Part shown: one piece after another, positions 17,937-26,248 of the stretch
Layout: each line of letters opens with the position of its first letter
Position numbering within the stretch: the stretch's first letter is position 1
NCBI GenBank assembly: GCA_947478785.1
Contig: CANJXI010000037.1
Coordinates: 1-36,927, forward strand
From: Caulobacteraceae bacterium
GTDB lineage: Bacteria; Pseudomonadota; Alphaproteobacteria; Caulobacterales; Caulobacteraceae
Direction of reading: 5' to 3'
Length of the DNA stretch: 36,927 nt
Made by a program: the position numbers and the translations under genes
The notes under the pieces: model-generated
Told to the model about the DNA's origin: nothing
The model's input: the letters and a program-made list of their open reading frames with translations, nothing else
The model's database searches: none

Positions 17937-18740
17937 TCAATCACCGAAGATGAACTTGCTGTTCTGGTCGAGGGCCAGGACGCGCGCGCGCCGGGCGGCG
18001 GCGGACATCGGGGCCATGCCCGCCTCGTCCTCCGCCGCGCCCCAGTTCTGCACCGGGCCGTCGGGCAAGCGGGCCAGCCCCATCTCGGCCACCGCTTCGG
18101 GGGAGGCCACGCCGGGCGGCAGGGGCATGCCCTTCTCGGCCAGCAGGGCGCGCAGCGCCGGCGTGTCGGTCGTCGACATCACCAGGCACAGGACATCGAC
18201 GCCGTGCGGACGCAGTTCCGCCCAGAGGCCTTCGGCGAAGCAGAGATCGAAGGCTTTGCTGGCCGAATAGGTCGCCAGGAAGCTGCCGCCGCCGTAGCAG
18301 GCCGCCGAATTGACCAGCAGCAGGCCGCCCCGCCGGCGCGCGCGCATGAGCCCGCCGAAGTGGTGGCAGCAGCCAACCACGGTGACCACGTTGCGCTGGA
18401 CGAGACCGGTCCAGGTCGCGAGCTCCCGGTCGTGGAACCGCGACCCGTTCGGATCGGCGCCGGCGTTGCTGACGAAGAGGCCTACCTCGCGTGCGCCCAC
18501 GGCGGCCAAGATCTCGTCGAGGGCGCCGGGCGTGGCGAGGTCGATTGCGGCCGTCACGACCTCTACGCCGTGATTCGCGCGAATTTCCTCGGCGAGCGCC
18601 ACCAGCGGATCTCCCCGCCGCGCGATCAGGACGCAGGCGACGCCCTGGGCGGCGATCTGGCGGGCGAAGGCCCGGCCGGTGCCCTCGGAAGCGCCGGCTA
18701 TAACCGCCCACGGTCCGTACCGTTGCGCGAACGTCGTCAT
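17937..18740 (-). CDS. Short-chain dehydrogenase/reductase
   Basis: A 267-residue SDR with cofactor motif GASEGTGR (16-23), SNAGA near 90-94 and the catalytic S-Y-K set in VNSAACYGGGSFLATYSASK. The ATG overlaps the stop of the upstream SnoaL-like gene (ATGA), so they are translationally coupled. The C-terminal 50 residues extend past the usual fold and contain a charged, Ala-rich helix. It probably oxidises a hydroxyl group of the pathway intermediate; substrate unknown. Confidence 0.88.
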   Translation of the reverse strand: MTTFAQRYGPWAVIAGASEGTGRAFARQIAAQGVACVLIARRGDPLVALAEEIRANHGVEVVTAAIDLATPGALDEILAAVGAREVGLFVSNAGADPNGSRFHDRELATWTGLVQRNVVTVVGCCHHFGGLMRARRRGGLLLVNSAACYGGGSFLATYSASKAFDLCFAEGLWAELRPHGVDVLCLVMSTTDTPALRALLAEKGMPLPPGVASPEAVAEMGLARLPDGPVQNWGAAEDEAGMAPMSAAARRARVLALDQNSKFIFGD

Positions 18741-19174
18741 GACGCCGCGGACGTCGGCGCCACGTCAATATGCAGGCGCGTCAGCCGGAGACTGGCGATC
18801 TTCCACTGGCCGTCCTGGCGGACGTAGCGCTCGTGATAGTGTCCAAAGCCGCTGATGGAGGGGCCGCCCGGACCGAATATCACCCGGTCCTGCAGGGCCC
18901 AGATTCCGTGCGCCTCGTCCCCGTCGATGGTGATCTCCGGGTTGTGCACCTGGTGGGCGGTGACGGCGTGGCGGATGTGCGACAGCACCGCCTCGATGGC
19001 CGCGTCGCGTCCCTTGATCGGCGGGATGCCGCTCTCCTGGCTGACGTCGAGCTCGTAGTCCTCGGTGAACAGCGCGCGGTAGCGGTCCCAGTCCTTGGTG
19101 TCCATGAAGCGGCAATAGCGCGCCTTGAGCTCGCAGATCGCGCGCCAGTCCCTCATTTCGGCGAAGTCGGTCAA
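18737..19174 (-). CDS. SnoaL/NTF2-fold protein (nuclear transport factor 2 family)
   Basis: The start is set at TTG 19174 because GGGAGGG ends six bases before it; the first ATG (19156) has no such site. The 145-residue product has the SnoaL_4 pattern RAICELKARYCRFMDTKDWDRYRALFTEDYELDVS, a central HIRHAVTAHQVHNPEI block and a final GHYHERYVRQDGQWKIASLRL. Members include small dehydratases, isomerases and aromatic-ring-hydroxylating accessory folds. The Tyr/Asp/His set could support an isomerase or dehydratase, but no specific activity is proven. It sits between the dehydrogenase genes of the minus-strand set. Confidence 0.82.
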   Translation of the reverse strand: MTDFAEMRDWRAICELKARYCRFMDTKDWDRYRALFTEDYELDVSQESGIPPIKGRDAAIEAVLSHIRHAVTAHQVHNPEITIDGDEAHGIWALQDRVIFGPGGPSISGFGHYHERYVRQDGQWKIASLRLTRLHIDVAPTSAAS

Positions 19175-19197
19175 AGCGTTCCCTCCCGTTATCGTTT

Positions 19198-20133
19198 TCA
19201 GCCGAGCGCCGGGCGCGGCGGCGCGCGTTGCAGGAACTCGACGGCGTTCTCGGCCGCGCGCCTGGCCAGGCCGGTCATCGATTCGCGGGTGATGCCCGCC
19301 GCATGCGGCGACAGGATCACGTTGGGCACGTCGCGCCAGCGTTCCGCGGGTGTCGGCTCCTGGACGAACACGTCCAGGGCCGCGCCGGCCAGCCTGCCCT
19401 CGCGCAGGGCGGCGATCAGGGCGTCCTCGTCCAGGAGGCGACCGCGGCCGACATTGACCAGCACGCCCTCGGGGCCAAGGGCGTCCAGCACCTCGGCGCC
19501 GATCATGCCGGCGGTCTCCACGCTGAGCGGGGCCGCGACGATCAGGGCGTCGCTCTCGCGGGCGAGGTCCAGCAGGTCGGGGACATAGCGGTGCGCCACG
19601 TCCGGCTTGGCGCGGGGGCCCGTCCAGGCGATGTCGCAGCCGAACGGCGCGAGGCGCGCGGCGATCGCGCGGCCGATGAAGCCCATGCCGACGATGCCGA
19701 CCTTCATCGCGCCGACCGAACGGACGGGGGCGACCCCGCCCACACCGCGCCAACGGCCTTCCCGGACATAGGCGTCGTTGCTGAGGATATGGCGCGCGAC
19801 GGCCAGGAACAGGCCCACGGCGCTCTCGGCGACGGCGTCGGCGTTGCCGCCGCTGCCCGTCCGGATCTCGATCCCGCGCGCCTCGGCGGCGGCGCGATCT
19901 ATGCCGTCAGACCCCGAGGCGATGGCGACGATCCGGCCCAGGTTGGGCAGGACGTCCATTTCGGCGGGGCCGATCTTCTGGACCCCTGTTGTGACCAGGA
20001 CCCGCACGGCGTGGCGGGCCGGCTCGTCCAGCGCCGAGCCGTCGGCGCCCTCGATCAGCCACGCCCCGGCCAGGGCCTCGCGCAGCAAGGGGTTGTCCCA
20101 GGTCAGGAGAACGGCGTCCGGACGGTCAGGCAT
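19198..20133 (-). CDS. D-2-hydroxyacid dehydrogenase
   Basis: Translation from ATG 20133 (MPDRPDAVLL) gives 311 residues with the NAD-binding motif GMGFIG (149-154) and the family's catalytic triad: R230 in VNVGRGRLLDE, E259 in DVFVQEP and H277 in LSPHAAG. These enzymes reduce 2-oxoacids or oxidise D-2-hydroxyacids. The open frame extends far upstream, but that part lies opposite the neighbouring SDR gene and lacks similarity. It is the first gene of the six-gene minus-strand set, 23 bases before the SnoaL-like start, and faces a divergent SDR gene. Confidence 0.92.
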   Translation of the reverse strand: MPDRPDAVLLTWDNPLLREALAGAWLIEGADGSALDEPARHAVRVLVTTGVQKIGPAEMDVLPNLGRIVAIASGSDGIDRAAAEARGIEIRTGSGGNADAVAESAVGLFLAVARHILSNDAYVREGRWRGVGGVAPVRSVGAMKVGIVGMGFIGRAIAARLAPFGCDIAWTGPRAKPDVAHRYVPDLLDLARESDALIVAAPLSVETAGMIGAEVLDALGPEGVLVNVGRGRLLDEDALIAALREGRLAGAALDVFVQEPTPAERWRDVPNVILSPHAAGITRESMTGLARRAAENAVEFLQRAPPRPALG

Positions 20134-20310
20134 GGTGTGATCCGACGTTCGAGTGGGTTTTGACGTGAGCGTAGGTTCGCGGCTTACAGACCGCGCCACA
20201 GCTTGTGGCGGCTGATGTTCAAGCCTGTCCAGATCAAATAGACAGCACTGAACAGCGTCCACGCGGATCTCTTCGGATTCCCGAACGGCGCGGCGTAAAG
20301 GGAGGATGCC
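20134..20310. promoter_or_regulatory. Divergent control region with two inverted repeats
   Basis: This 177-bp gap separates the divergent D-2-hydroxyacid dehydrogenase and SDR genes. It holds a perfect inverted repeat, cgccaca/tgtggcg at 20194-20210 with a three-base centre, and a spaced one, ctgtc/gacag at 20225-20245. Either could be a regulator site serving both directions. No clear promoter boxes were found. Confidence 0.45.
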
Positions 20311-21138
20311 ATGTCCATCGCGATCGATCTTGAGGGCCGCGTCGTCCTCGTCTGCGGCGTCGGACGGGGCGGCATCGGCGGCGCCACGGCGCGCCGGATC
20401 GCCGCCGCCGGGGCCACGGTGTTCGCCGTGGACCACCAGCAGGCGCTGGTCGACCAGACCATCGCCGACATCCAGGCGGCCGGCGGGCGCTGCGAGGGGA
20501 TGGTCGCCGACCTCACCGACGAGGCGCAGAGCGATAAGGTCGTGCAGACCTTGGTCGGCCGGTTCGACCGGCTGGACGGAGTGGCCAATGTGGCCGGCGG
20601 CACCCGCGAGCACGAGTGGCTGAAGCTGGAGGAGACTCCCACCAGCGTCTTCCGCGACGTGATCAACCTGAACCTGGAATACGTCTTCCGCATCTGCCGC
20701 GACGCCGCCACGTTCATGATCGCGCGCGGCAGCCAGGGGAGCCTCGTCAACGTGGGCTCGATCAGCATGCTGAGCTCGGCGCCGTTCCACGGCCCCTATG
20801 GCGCGGCGAAGTCGGGGATCGCGGCCCTGACCCGGACCATGTCCATCGAGTGGAAGCACCACGGTATTCGCGCCAATACCGTCTCACCGGGCGCGGTCGC
20901 CACGGAGCGGGTGACGTCCCGGCCGGGTTGGGGGTCCAACACGACCACCGGCGGGGCGACGGCCAACCTGGCGTCGGTGGACGAACTCGCCAACGCCATC
21001 GTCTTCCTGCTGAGCGACCTGGCCTCCGGGATCTCCGGGCAGAACCTGGTGGTCGACGGAGCGCTCAGCGCCAACTTCTGCGCCGGCCCGCGCGAACAGT
21101 TCGCCCGCAGCCTCTACCAGGCGCCGGCCGAGGCCTGA
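20311..21138 (+). CDS. Short-chain dehydrogenase/reductase
   Basis: A 275-residue SDR with a modified cofactor motif, CGVGRGGIGG near residues 15-24 in place of TGxxxGIG, then NVAGGT near 93-98, and catalytic Ser and YxxxK in NVGSISMLSSAPFHGPYGAAK. The C-terminal GQNLVVDGAL is typical of the family. ATG at 20311 is preceded by AGGGAGGATGCC, a good ribosome site. It is divergent from the six-gene minus-strand set and converges on the second deacylase-like gene with only three bases between stops. Substrate unknown. Confidence 0.9.
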   Translation: MSIAIDLEGRVVLVCGVGRGGIGGATARRIAAAGATVFAVDHQQALVDQTIADIQAAGGRCEGMVADLTDEAQSDKVVQTLVGRFDRLDGVANVAGGTREHEWLKLEETPTSVFRDVINLNLEYVFRICRDAATFMIARGSQGSLVNVGSISMLSSAPFHGPYGAAKSGIAALTRTMSIEWKHHGIRANTVSPGAVATERVTSRPGWGSNTTTGGATANLASVDELANAIVFLLSDLASGISGQNLVVDGALSANFCAGPREQFARSLYQAPAEA

Positions 21139-21147
21139 CGTTCAGGC
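21133..21147. terminator. Palindrome joining two convergent stop codons
   Basis: The sequence gcctga-cgt-tcaggc is a perfect inverted repeat whose arms contain the TGA stops of the plus-strand SDR and the minus-strand deacylase-like gene. A six-pair stem is short, but its symmetric location suggests a bidirectional end signal. Confidence 0.35.
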
Positions 21148-22857
21148 GGCCGGGGCGACCTGGGCGCCGCGCACGAGGCGGCCGGGCAGCGCCCCGGTCG
21201 CCTCGCCGTCCCGGTAGACCGGCTTGCCGCTGACGATCGTGGCGCGGTAGCCTTCCGCGCCCTGGATCAGCCGGCGGCCGCCGCTCGGCATGTCGTAGGC
21301 CACCACTGGCGCATGCAGGCTCAGCCTTTCGAAGTCGATCACGTTGATGTCGGCCTTGTACCCCGGCGCGATCACGCCGCGATCCAGGAGCCCAACGATC
21401 TCCGCCGGAGCCCGGGTCAGCTTCTCGATCGCGAAGGCCAGGGACATCAGGGGCTTGTGGTCGCGGTCGCGGACAAAGTGGCTGAGCATGAAGGTGGAGT
21501 AGCTGCCGTCGCAGATGGTGCCGCAGTGGGCCCCGCCGTCGCCCAGCCCCGGCACGGTGTCGGGGTGATCCAGGATCGCGCGGACGGCGTCGAGATTGCC
21601 GTCCTCGTAGTTCACCGCGCCCATGTAGAGGGTGTTGCGCCCGTCCTTCTCGAGCATCAGGTCGTAGGCCAGGGATTCCGGCGTCACCCCCAGCTTCGCG
21701 GCGCGCGCGGCGATGCTGGCTTCGGGCGGCTGCTCGTACTGCGGCGGGTCGCCCAGGATGAACATCTTCGCGAAATTGCGGACCAGGTTGCCCAGCGCGT
21801 TCTTCTCGTCGGGGCTCGCGACGTCCTTCAGGATCGCCTCGCGGACCTCCGGGCGCCGCAGTTCGGCGATCTTGGCCTCGAACGGCAGGTGCGCGAGCGC
21901 CCTGTAGGTGGTCGTCGTATGGAAGGGGTTGAGCGTCATCTCGTGGCCGAGGATGAAGCCCACGGCCCGGGTCATGATCTGCGGATAGATGCCCAGGCCG
22001 TCGGCATTGGCCTCGCGAACGCGGGCCAGCAGCGTCTGCCAGTTGGCTGAGGCCATGGCGAAGGTGAGCGGGCGGCCGGACAGCTCGCACAGCCGGCGCG
22101 CCATGGCGAAACCGCTGTCGGAGCCGAAGTCCTCGGCCACGATCTGGATCACGCCCGATCCGCTGTCCTTGAGCGCCATCGCAAGCGTGGTGAGCTCTTC
22201 TTCCGTGGCGCGCAGGGTGGGGATGGAGCTGCCGTCGCTGGAGCGGTGGAAGAGGGTGCGGGAAGTGCCGAAGCCCATGGCGCCGGCCGCCATCGCCTCG
22301 CGGGTGATCGCGCCCATCTGCTCCAGGTCGCTGCTGGTGGCGGGCTCGAGATCGAGGGCCCGCTGGCCCATCACGAAGACCCGCAAGGGCGCGTGGGGAA
22401 GAAACGAGCCCACGTCCATGTCGTAGTTCCGCTGCGACAGGATATCGAGGTATTCGGGATAGCTCTCCCAGGTCCAGGGCAGGCCCTCGACGAGCACCGG
22501 GTTGGGGATGTCCTCAACCCCCTCCATCAGCCGGATCAGGGTGTCGCGCTGGTCGGGGCGGCAGGGGGCGAAGCCCACGCCGCAGTTGCCCATGATGGCC
22601 GTGGTGACGCCGTGCGCCGACGATGGCGTCAGCCGGCTCTCCCAGGTGACCTGGCCGTCATAGTGGGTGTGCAGGTCGACGAAACCCGGCGTGACCAGCA
22701 GGCCCTTGGCGTCGATCTCCTCGGCGCCCGGCCCGAGCCCCCGCCCGACCGCCGCGATCAGCCCGTTCGAGATCCCGACGTCGGCTTCGAAGGGCTCGCC
22801 GCCGCGACCGTCGACCACCAGGCCGCCACGCACCACGAGGTCATAAATCTCTGACAT
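21142..22857 (-). CDS. D-aminoacylase-like amidohydrolase (amidohydrolase_3 family), paralog 2
   Basis: ATG 22857 ([17 protein letters not shown]) gives 571 residues; an ATG three codons earlier is also possible. It parallels the protein at 15068-16792 along its whole length: [45 protein letters not shown] and the ending [11 protein letters not shown]. It likewise keeps the HxH, Cys and Asp metal-site positions but has no histidines where D-aminoacylase binds its tight zinc (here IQIVAED and LTFAMAS). The pair suggests two related amide or lactone substrates. It is divergent from the first thiolase-like gene. Confidence 0.86.
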   Translation of the reverse strand: MSEIYDLVVRGGLVVDGRGGEPFEADVGISNGLIAAVGRGLGPGAEEIDAKGLLVTPGFVDLHTHYDGQVTWESRLTPSSAHGVTTAIMGNCGVGFAPCRPDQRDTLIRLMEGVEDIPNPVLVEGLPWTWESYPEYLDILSQRNYDMDVGSFLPHAPLRVFVMGQRALDLEPATSSDLEQMGAITREAMAAGAMGFGTSRTLFHRSSDGSSIPTLRATEEELTTLAMALKDSGSGVIQIVAEDFGSDSGFAMARRLCELSGRPLTFAMASANWQTLLARVREANADGLGIYPQIMTRAVGFILGHEMTLNPFHTTTTYRALAHLPFEAKIAELRRPEVREAILKDVASPDEKNALGNLVRNFAKMFILGDPPQYEQPPEASIAARAAKLGVTPESLAYDLMLEKDGRNTLYMGAVNYEDGNLDAVRAILDHPDTVPGLGDGGAHCGTICDGSYSTFMLSHFVRDRDHKPLMSLAFAIEKLTRAPAEIVGLLDRGVIAPGYKADINVIDFERLSLHAPVVAYDMPSGGRRLIQGAEGYRATIVSGKPVYRDGEATGALPGRLVRGAQVAPAA

Positions 22858-23042
22858 GTCACCCATCCCTGCGCGACTTCTCGATACGAGCTGGAAGCCG
22901 TCCCCCAACCTACGCGCACGACACCGGCCGGGACAACGGATTTGCCGCGCACCGCCATCCCTGGCCGCCACGCGCATGTCAGATGCGACATTGAAAGATG
23001 CGGCAGGGCTTGTAGGCTTCGTCGAATTCGTCGCGCGCCCGG

Positions 23043-23071
23043 TTGACCCCTCGCGCGCTGGTCGAACTAAT
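23043..23071 (+). promoter_or_regulatory. Possible promoter before the thiolase-DUF35-CoA transferase genes
   Basis: TTGACC at 23043-23048 and ACTAAT at 23066-23071 are spaced by 17 bases, a housekeeping-type layout, 66 bases before the ATG at 23138. The rest of the 280-bp divergent gap (22858-23137) shows no gene and no strong repeat. Confidence 0.35.
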
Positions 23072-23137
23072 CCTGCCAACTCGCCCATTGTCCGCAGCCC
23101 GCGCCGCGGCCGATGGCGCTGAAAAATAGGAAACGCC

Positions 23138-24355
23138 ATGTCAGAGGCCAGCCTCGCCCGGATGCCCCCGCCGTCGCGCGACCTGAGCCGCAAGGCCGCC
23201 ATCGTCGGCGTGGGCGAGACCGACTTCGGCGCCGATTACAAGGCGTCCCGAGCGCGCGCGCCGGGATATGAGCCGCCGACGACCGAATCGCTGGCGATCA
23301 CCGCCTTCGAGCGCGCCCTGGCGGACGCCGGCCTGAAGCGCGAGGACATCGACGGAATCTCCGTCTCCTTCCTCTACGGCGGCCCGAGCGCGGAAGACAC
23401 GGCCAAACTGGTGGGGATCAAGCCGCGTCACACGATGCAGACCCCCGGCATCCTGGCCGGGCCTCTGCCGATCGTCTGCACGGCCATCGCCGAGGGCAAG
23501 TGCGACACGGTCGCGATGATCTATGGCGTGGCCTCGCGGACCAGCGGCCGGGTGTTCGGCGGATTGGCGTTCACGGGCGGCCCCGGCCCGACGTCCTACT
23601 ACTACCACCACCCCTGGGGCTGGAGTTCGCAGGCGGCGCACTGGGCGCTCATCTGGCGCCGCTACCAGGCGATATACGGCGCCACCGAAGCCGATCTGGG
23701 CTCGGTGGCGGTGCAACTGCGCAAGAACGCGATGGCCAACCCGAACGCGGTCATGCAGACGCCGCTGACCATCGAGGCCTACCTCGCCTCACGCTACATC
23801 GTGCGGCCGCTGCACCTCTTCGACATGTGCCTGGTCAACGACGGGGCGGTCTGCCTGATCGTGCGCAAGGCCGACAAGGCGCGCGACATGCCGCACACGC
23901 CGGTGCTGGTGGCCGGCTGGGGCGAGGGCCGCATCAAGAACGACAAGTTCCACTACATGGTGCGCGAACAGCTGCGCCCGCAGATGCAGGAGGCCGCCCG
24001 CCAGACCTACGAGATGTCAGGCCTGGCGAAATCCGACGTGCAGCACTTCGAATGCTACGACGCTTCGTCCATGCACCTGATCAACCAGGTGGAAGGCTTC
24101 GACTTCGCCCCGCGGGGCGGCGGGCTGGAACGCTTCAAGAGCGGGGAAATGGCGGTGGGCGGCGCCATGCCCGTCAACGTGGCCGGCGGCATGCTGTCGG
24201 GGGCCTACATGCACGGCTGGAACCACGTGGCGGAGATCACCCGCCAGCTGCGCCACGAAGCTGGGCCCCGGCAGATCGCCGATATCGAGGTCTCGATGTT
24301 CTCGCTGGCGGAGACCGACGAAGTCCATCCGATCATCTTCCAGCGGGGAGCTTGA
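23138..24355 (+). CDS. Thiolase-fold protein of the SCP2-thiolase/Ltp2 type (module 1)
   Basis: A 405-residue thiolase-superfamily protein. The region that normally carries the nucleophilic Cys reads TMQTPGILAGPL (99-110), with no Cys at the expected place. The usual HDAF motif is CYDAS (Y307), and the usual GGLLSxGHPxG is GGMLSGAYMHG (Y357). Thus both active-site His positions are Tyr, as I recall for the steroid side-chain aldolase Ltp2, which also uses two Tyr about 50 residues apart. It is followed three bases later by a DUF35 gene, the known partner type. I infer retro-aldol cleavage or a related step rather than thiolysis. Confidence 0.85.
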   Translation: MSEASLARMPPPSRDLSRKAAIVGVGETDFGADYKASRARAPGYEPPTTESLAITAFERALADAGLKREDIDGISVSFLYGGPSAEDTAKLVGIKPRHTMQTPGILAGPLPIVCTAIAEGKCDTVAMIYGVASRTSGRVFGGLAFTGGPGPTSYYYHHPWGWSSQAAHWALIWRRYQAIYGATEADLGSVAVQLRKNAMANPNAVMQTPLTIEAYLASRYIVRPLHLFDMCLVNDGAVCLIVRKADKARDMPHTPVLVAGWGEGRIKNDKFHYMVREQLRPQMQEAARQTYEMSGLAKSDVQHFECYDASSMHLINQVEGFDFAPRGGGLERFKSGEMAVGGAMPVNVAGGMLSGAYMHGWNHVAEITRQLRHEAGPRQIADIEVSMFSLAETDEVHPIIFQRGA

Positions 24356-24358
24356 GCC

Positions 24359-24769
24359 ATGGCGCAACGACGTCCCGACCGCGTGCGCGGTCCCGGCCAC
24401 GACGAATTCTGGGCGTGGTGCGACAAGGGCGAGCTTCGCCTGCAACGCTGCGCCAGCTGCGGGCGGATCCCGTGGCCGATCGTGCAGAAGTGCGAATACT
24501 GCGGCGGGTCGGAGCTCGTGTGGGAGCCGATGTCCGGCCGCGCGAAGATCGTCAGCGGCTGCACCTTCGAATACGACTACTACAAGGGCATGCTGCCGAT
24601 CCCCTATGAGACCATTCTGGTCGAGCTGGAGGAAGGCGCGCTTTTCATCAGCAATCCGGTCGATCTCACCTGGCGCGACATCGAGATCGACATGCCGGTG
24701 AAACTCACCTTCCTGGATTGCGAGGACTCGGCCGGCGCGTTCAAGTTGCCGGTCTTCGAAAAGGCCTAG
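24359..24769 (+). CDS. DUF35 protein: zinc ribbon plus OB fold (module 1)
   Basis: A 136-residue two-domain protein. The N-terminal zinc ribbon has C31, C34, C45 and C48 (RCASCGRI, KCEYCGG); the OB fold follows from about residue 55 to 130. DUF35 proteins bind thiolase-fold enzymes and are thought to hold or channel acyl-CoA substrates. The gene starts three bases after the thiolase-like stop, so a complex is very likely. Start at ATG 24359. Confidence 0.92.
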   Translation: MAQRRPDRVRGPGHDEFWAWCDKGELRLQRCASCGRIPWPIVQKCEYCGGSELVWEPMSGRAKIVSGCTFEYDYYKGMLPIPYETILVELEEGALFISNPVDLTWRDIEIDMPVKLTFLDCEDSAGAFKLPVFEKA

Positions 24770-24815
24770 GTGACCGAATTGCGACGCCCAATGATGGCGA
24801 GGGGAGGACAATAGC

Positions 24816-26042
24816 GTGAATATCCTGCAAGGATTCAAGGTCATAGACGTGACTGCGTGGGCGTTCGTGCCCTCGGCGGCGGGCGTGCTGGGCCATTGGG
24901 GCGCCGACGTCATCAAGGTGGAGAGCCCTGGCGCGCCCGACCCGATGCGGTTGCTGGGCGGGTCGCTGGAGCCCGGGCGCAGCGCCGACACCTTCAAGCA
25001 CTACAGCCGCGCCAAGCGCTCGATCGTCATCAACCTGGCGACCCCGGATGGCCAGGCTCTGCTCTACCGGCTGGTGGCCGACGCCGACGTCTTCATCACC
25101 AGCTACCTGGCGCCGACGCGCCGCAAGCTGAAGATCGACATCGACGACATCCGCAAGGTCAATCCGAAGATCATCTACGCCAAGGGCAGCGGCTACGGCC
25201 CCAAGGGCCCGGACGCCGACCGGCCAGGCTATGACGCGATCGCCTGGTGGGCCCGCGGGTCGCTGGCCCAGTCGGCGATGGACGGCAACGGCTCTGAGTG
25301 GCCCACCGGCATGGTCGGCCACGGCGACGGCATGTCCGGCATGGTCCTGGCCGGCGGCGTCTGCGCGGCCCTGCTCCACCGCGAGCGGACCGGCGAGGCC
25401 ACCGTGGTGGATTCCTCGCTGATGGGGACGGCCGTCTGGTTCAACGGCACGGAGATCCTGCGGTCCCAGGTCAATCCGAAGCAGCGTGTGTTCAGGCCGG
25501 TGAAACGCGAACCTATCCCGCCGTCGCTCTCGCCGCTCGCGGCGGCCACGATGTTCCTCTACCAGACCAAGGACTATCGGTTCATCAACCTGCTGTTCCT
25601 GGGCGACGACGACCGCGACTTCGTGGACCTCTGCCAGCGGATGGAGCGGCCCGAACTGGCAACCGATCCCCGTTTCGTGGGCGCGAAGGCGCGCCAGGCG
25701 CACGTGCCGGAGCTCACCGCCATCATCGAGGAGATCTTCGCCACCAAGACCCTGGAGGAGTGGAAGGTGGCGCTGGCCAAGGCGCGCGGCGCCTGGGGAC
25801 CCATCCAGACGGTGGAAGAACTCGCCTCCGACCCCCAGACCATCGCCAACGGCTTCATCCGCCATGTGGACTATCCCGGCGGCGGCCTGAACCTGCCGAT
25901 CCCGCCGATCCTCTTCGACGGGGAAGGCGGCGACCCGCCGCGCGCGCCCGACTACGGCGAGCATACCGAGGAGATTCTCGGCGAGATCGGCTGCGATCCG
26001 GCCGAGATCGAACGCTACCGCGGGTCGGGCGTGGTGGTGTAA
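24816..26042 (+). CDS. CaiB/BaiF family CoA transferase (family III)
   Basis: A 408-residue class III CoA transferase that would move CoA between acyl-CoA and a free acid. The start is GTG 24816, with the ribosome site GGGGAGGAC just upstream. Landmarks are the N-terminal GFKVIDVTAWAFVPSAAGVLGHWGADVIKVE, the probable catalytic D171 in GHGDGMSGMVLAGG, and the usual GEATVVDSSLMGTAVW. It lies 46 bases after the DUF35 gene in the same direction, suggesting that it activates the substrate of module 1. It is the only CoA-activating enzyme in the window. Confidence 0.93.
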   Translation: MNILQGFKVIDVTAWAFVPSAAGVLGHWGADVIKVESPGAPDPMRLLGGSLEPGRSADTFKHYSRAKRSIVINLATPDGQALLYRLVADADVFITSYLAPTRRKLKIDIDDIRKVNPKIIYAKGSGYGPKGPDADRPGYDAIAWWARGSLAQSAMDGNGSEWPTGMVGHGDGMSGMVLAGGVCAALLHRERTGEATVVDSSLMGTAVWFNGTEILRSQVNPKQRVFRPVKREPIPPSLSPLAAATMFLYQTKDYRFINLLFLGDDDRDFVDLCQRMERPELATDPRFVGAKARQAHVPELTAIIEEIFATKTLEEWKVALAKARGAWGPIQTVEELASDPQTIANGFIRHVDYPGGGLNLPIPPILFDGEGGDPPRAPDYGEHTEEILGEIGCDPAEIERYRGSGVVV

Positions 26043-26088
26043 GATTGGACAGAAAATCCTGTCAGCGGTTTGATTTTATTTAATGAAC

Positions 26089-26211
26089 GTCATGGCCCGG
26101 CTTGTCCGGGCCATCCATGACTTCCGCGTCGCATGGTTGCACGGCGCGCGGCCGCGATCCCCATGACGACCATCAGGGCTTATGGGTCGCCCGGACAAGC
26201 CGGGCGATGAC
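26089..26211. repeat. Inverted pair of intergenic palindromic units
   Basis: Two 28-base units, 26089-26116 and 26184-26211, are imperfect reverse complements of one another. Each forms its own hairpin, ggcccgg/ccgggcc and cgcccgg/ccgggcg, around a five-base loop. The arrangement resembles the paired extragenic palindromes of alphaproteobacteria. It occupies most of the gap between the converging CoA transferase and second thiolase-like genes; nothing else is seen from 26043 to 26248. Confidence 0.75.
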
Positions 26212-26248
26212 GATTGAAATCAGGATTGAGGCGCCGCCTGCGCCCCCA

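Noticed and set aside
23138..24355. Acetyl-CoA acetyltransferase function for the thiolase-like protein
   Set aside because: The nucleophilic Cys and both catalytic His motifs are not present.
26043..26248. Insertion sequence remnant in the repeat-bearing gap
   Set aside because: No transposase fragment or target duplication is seen; the inverted units look like extragenic palindromes.
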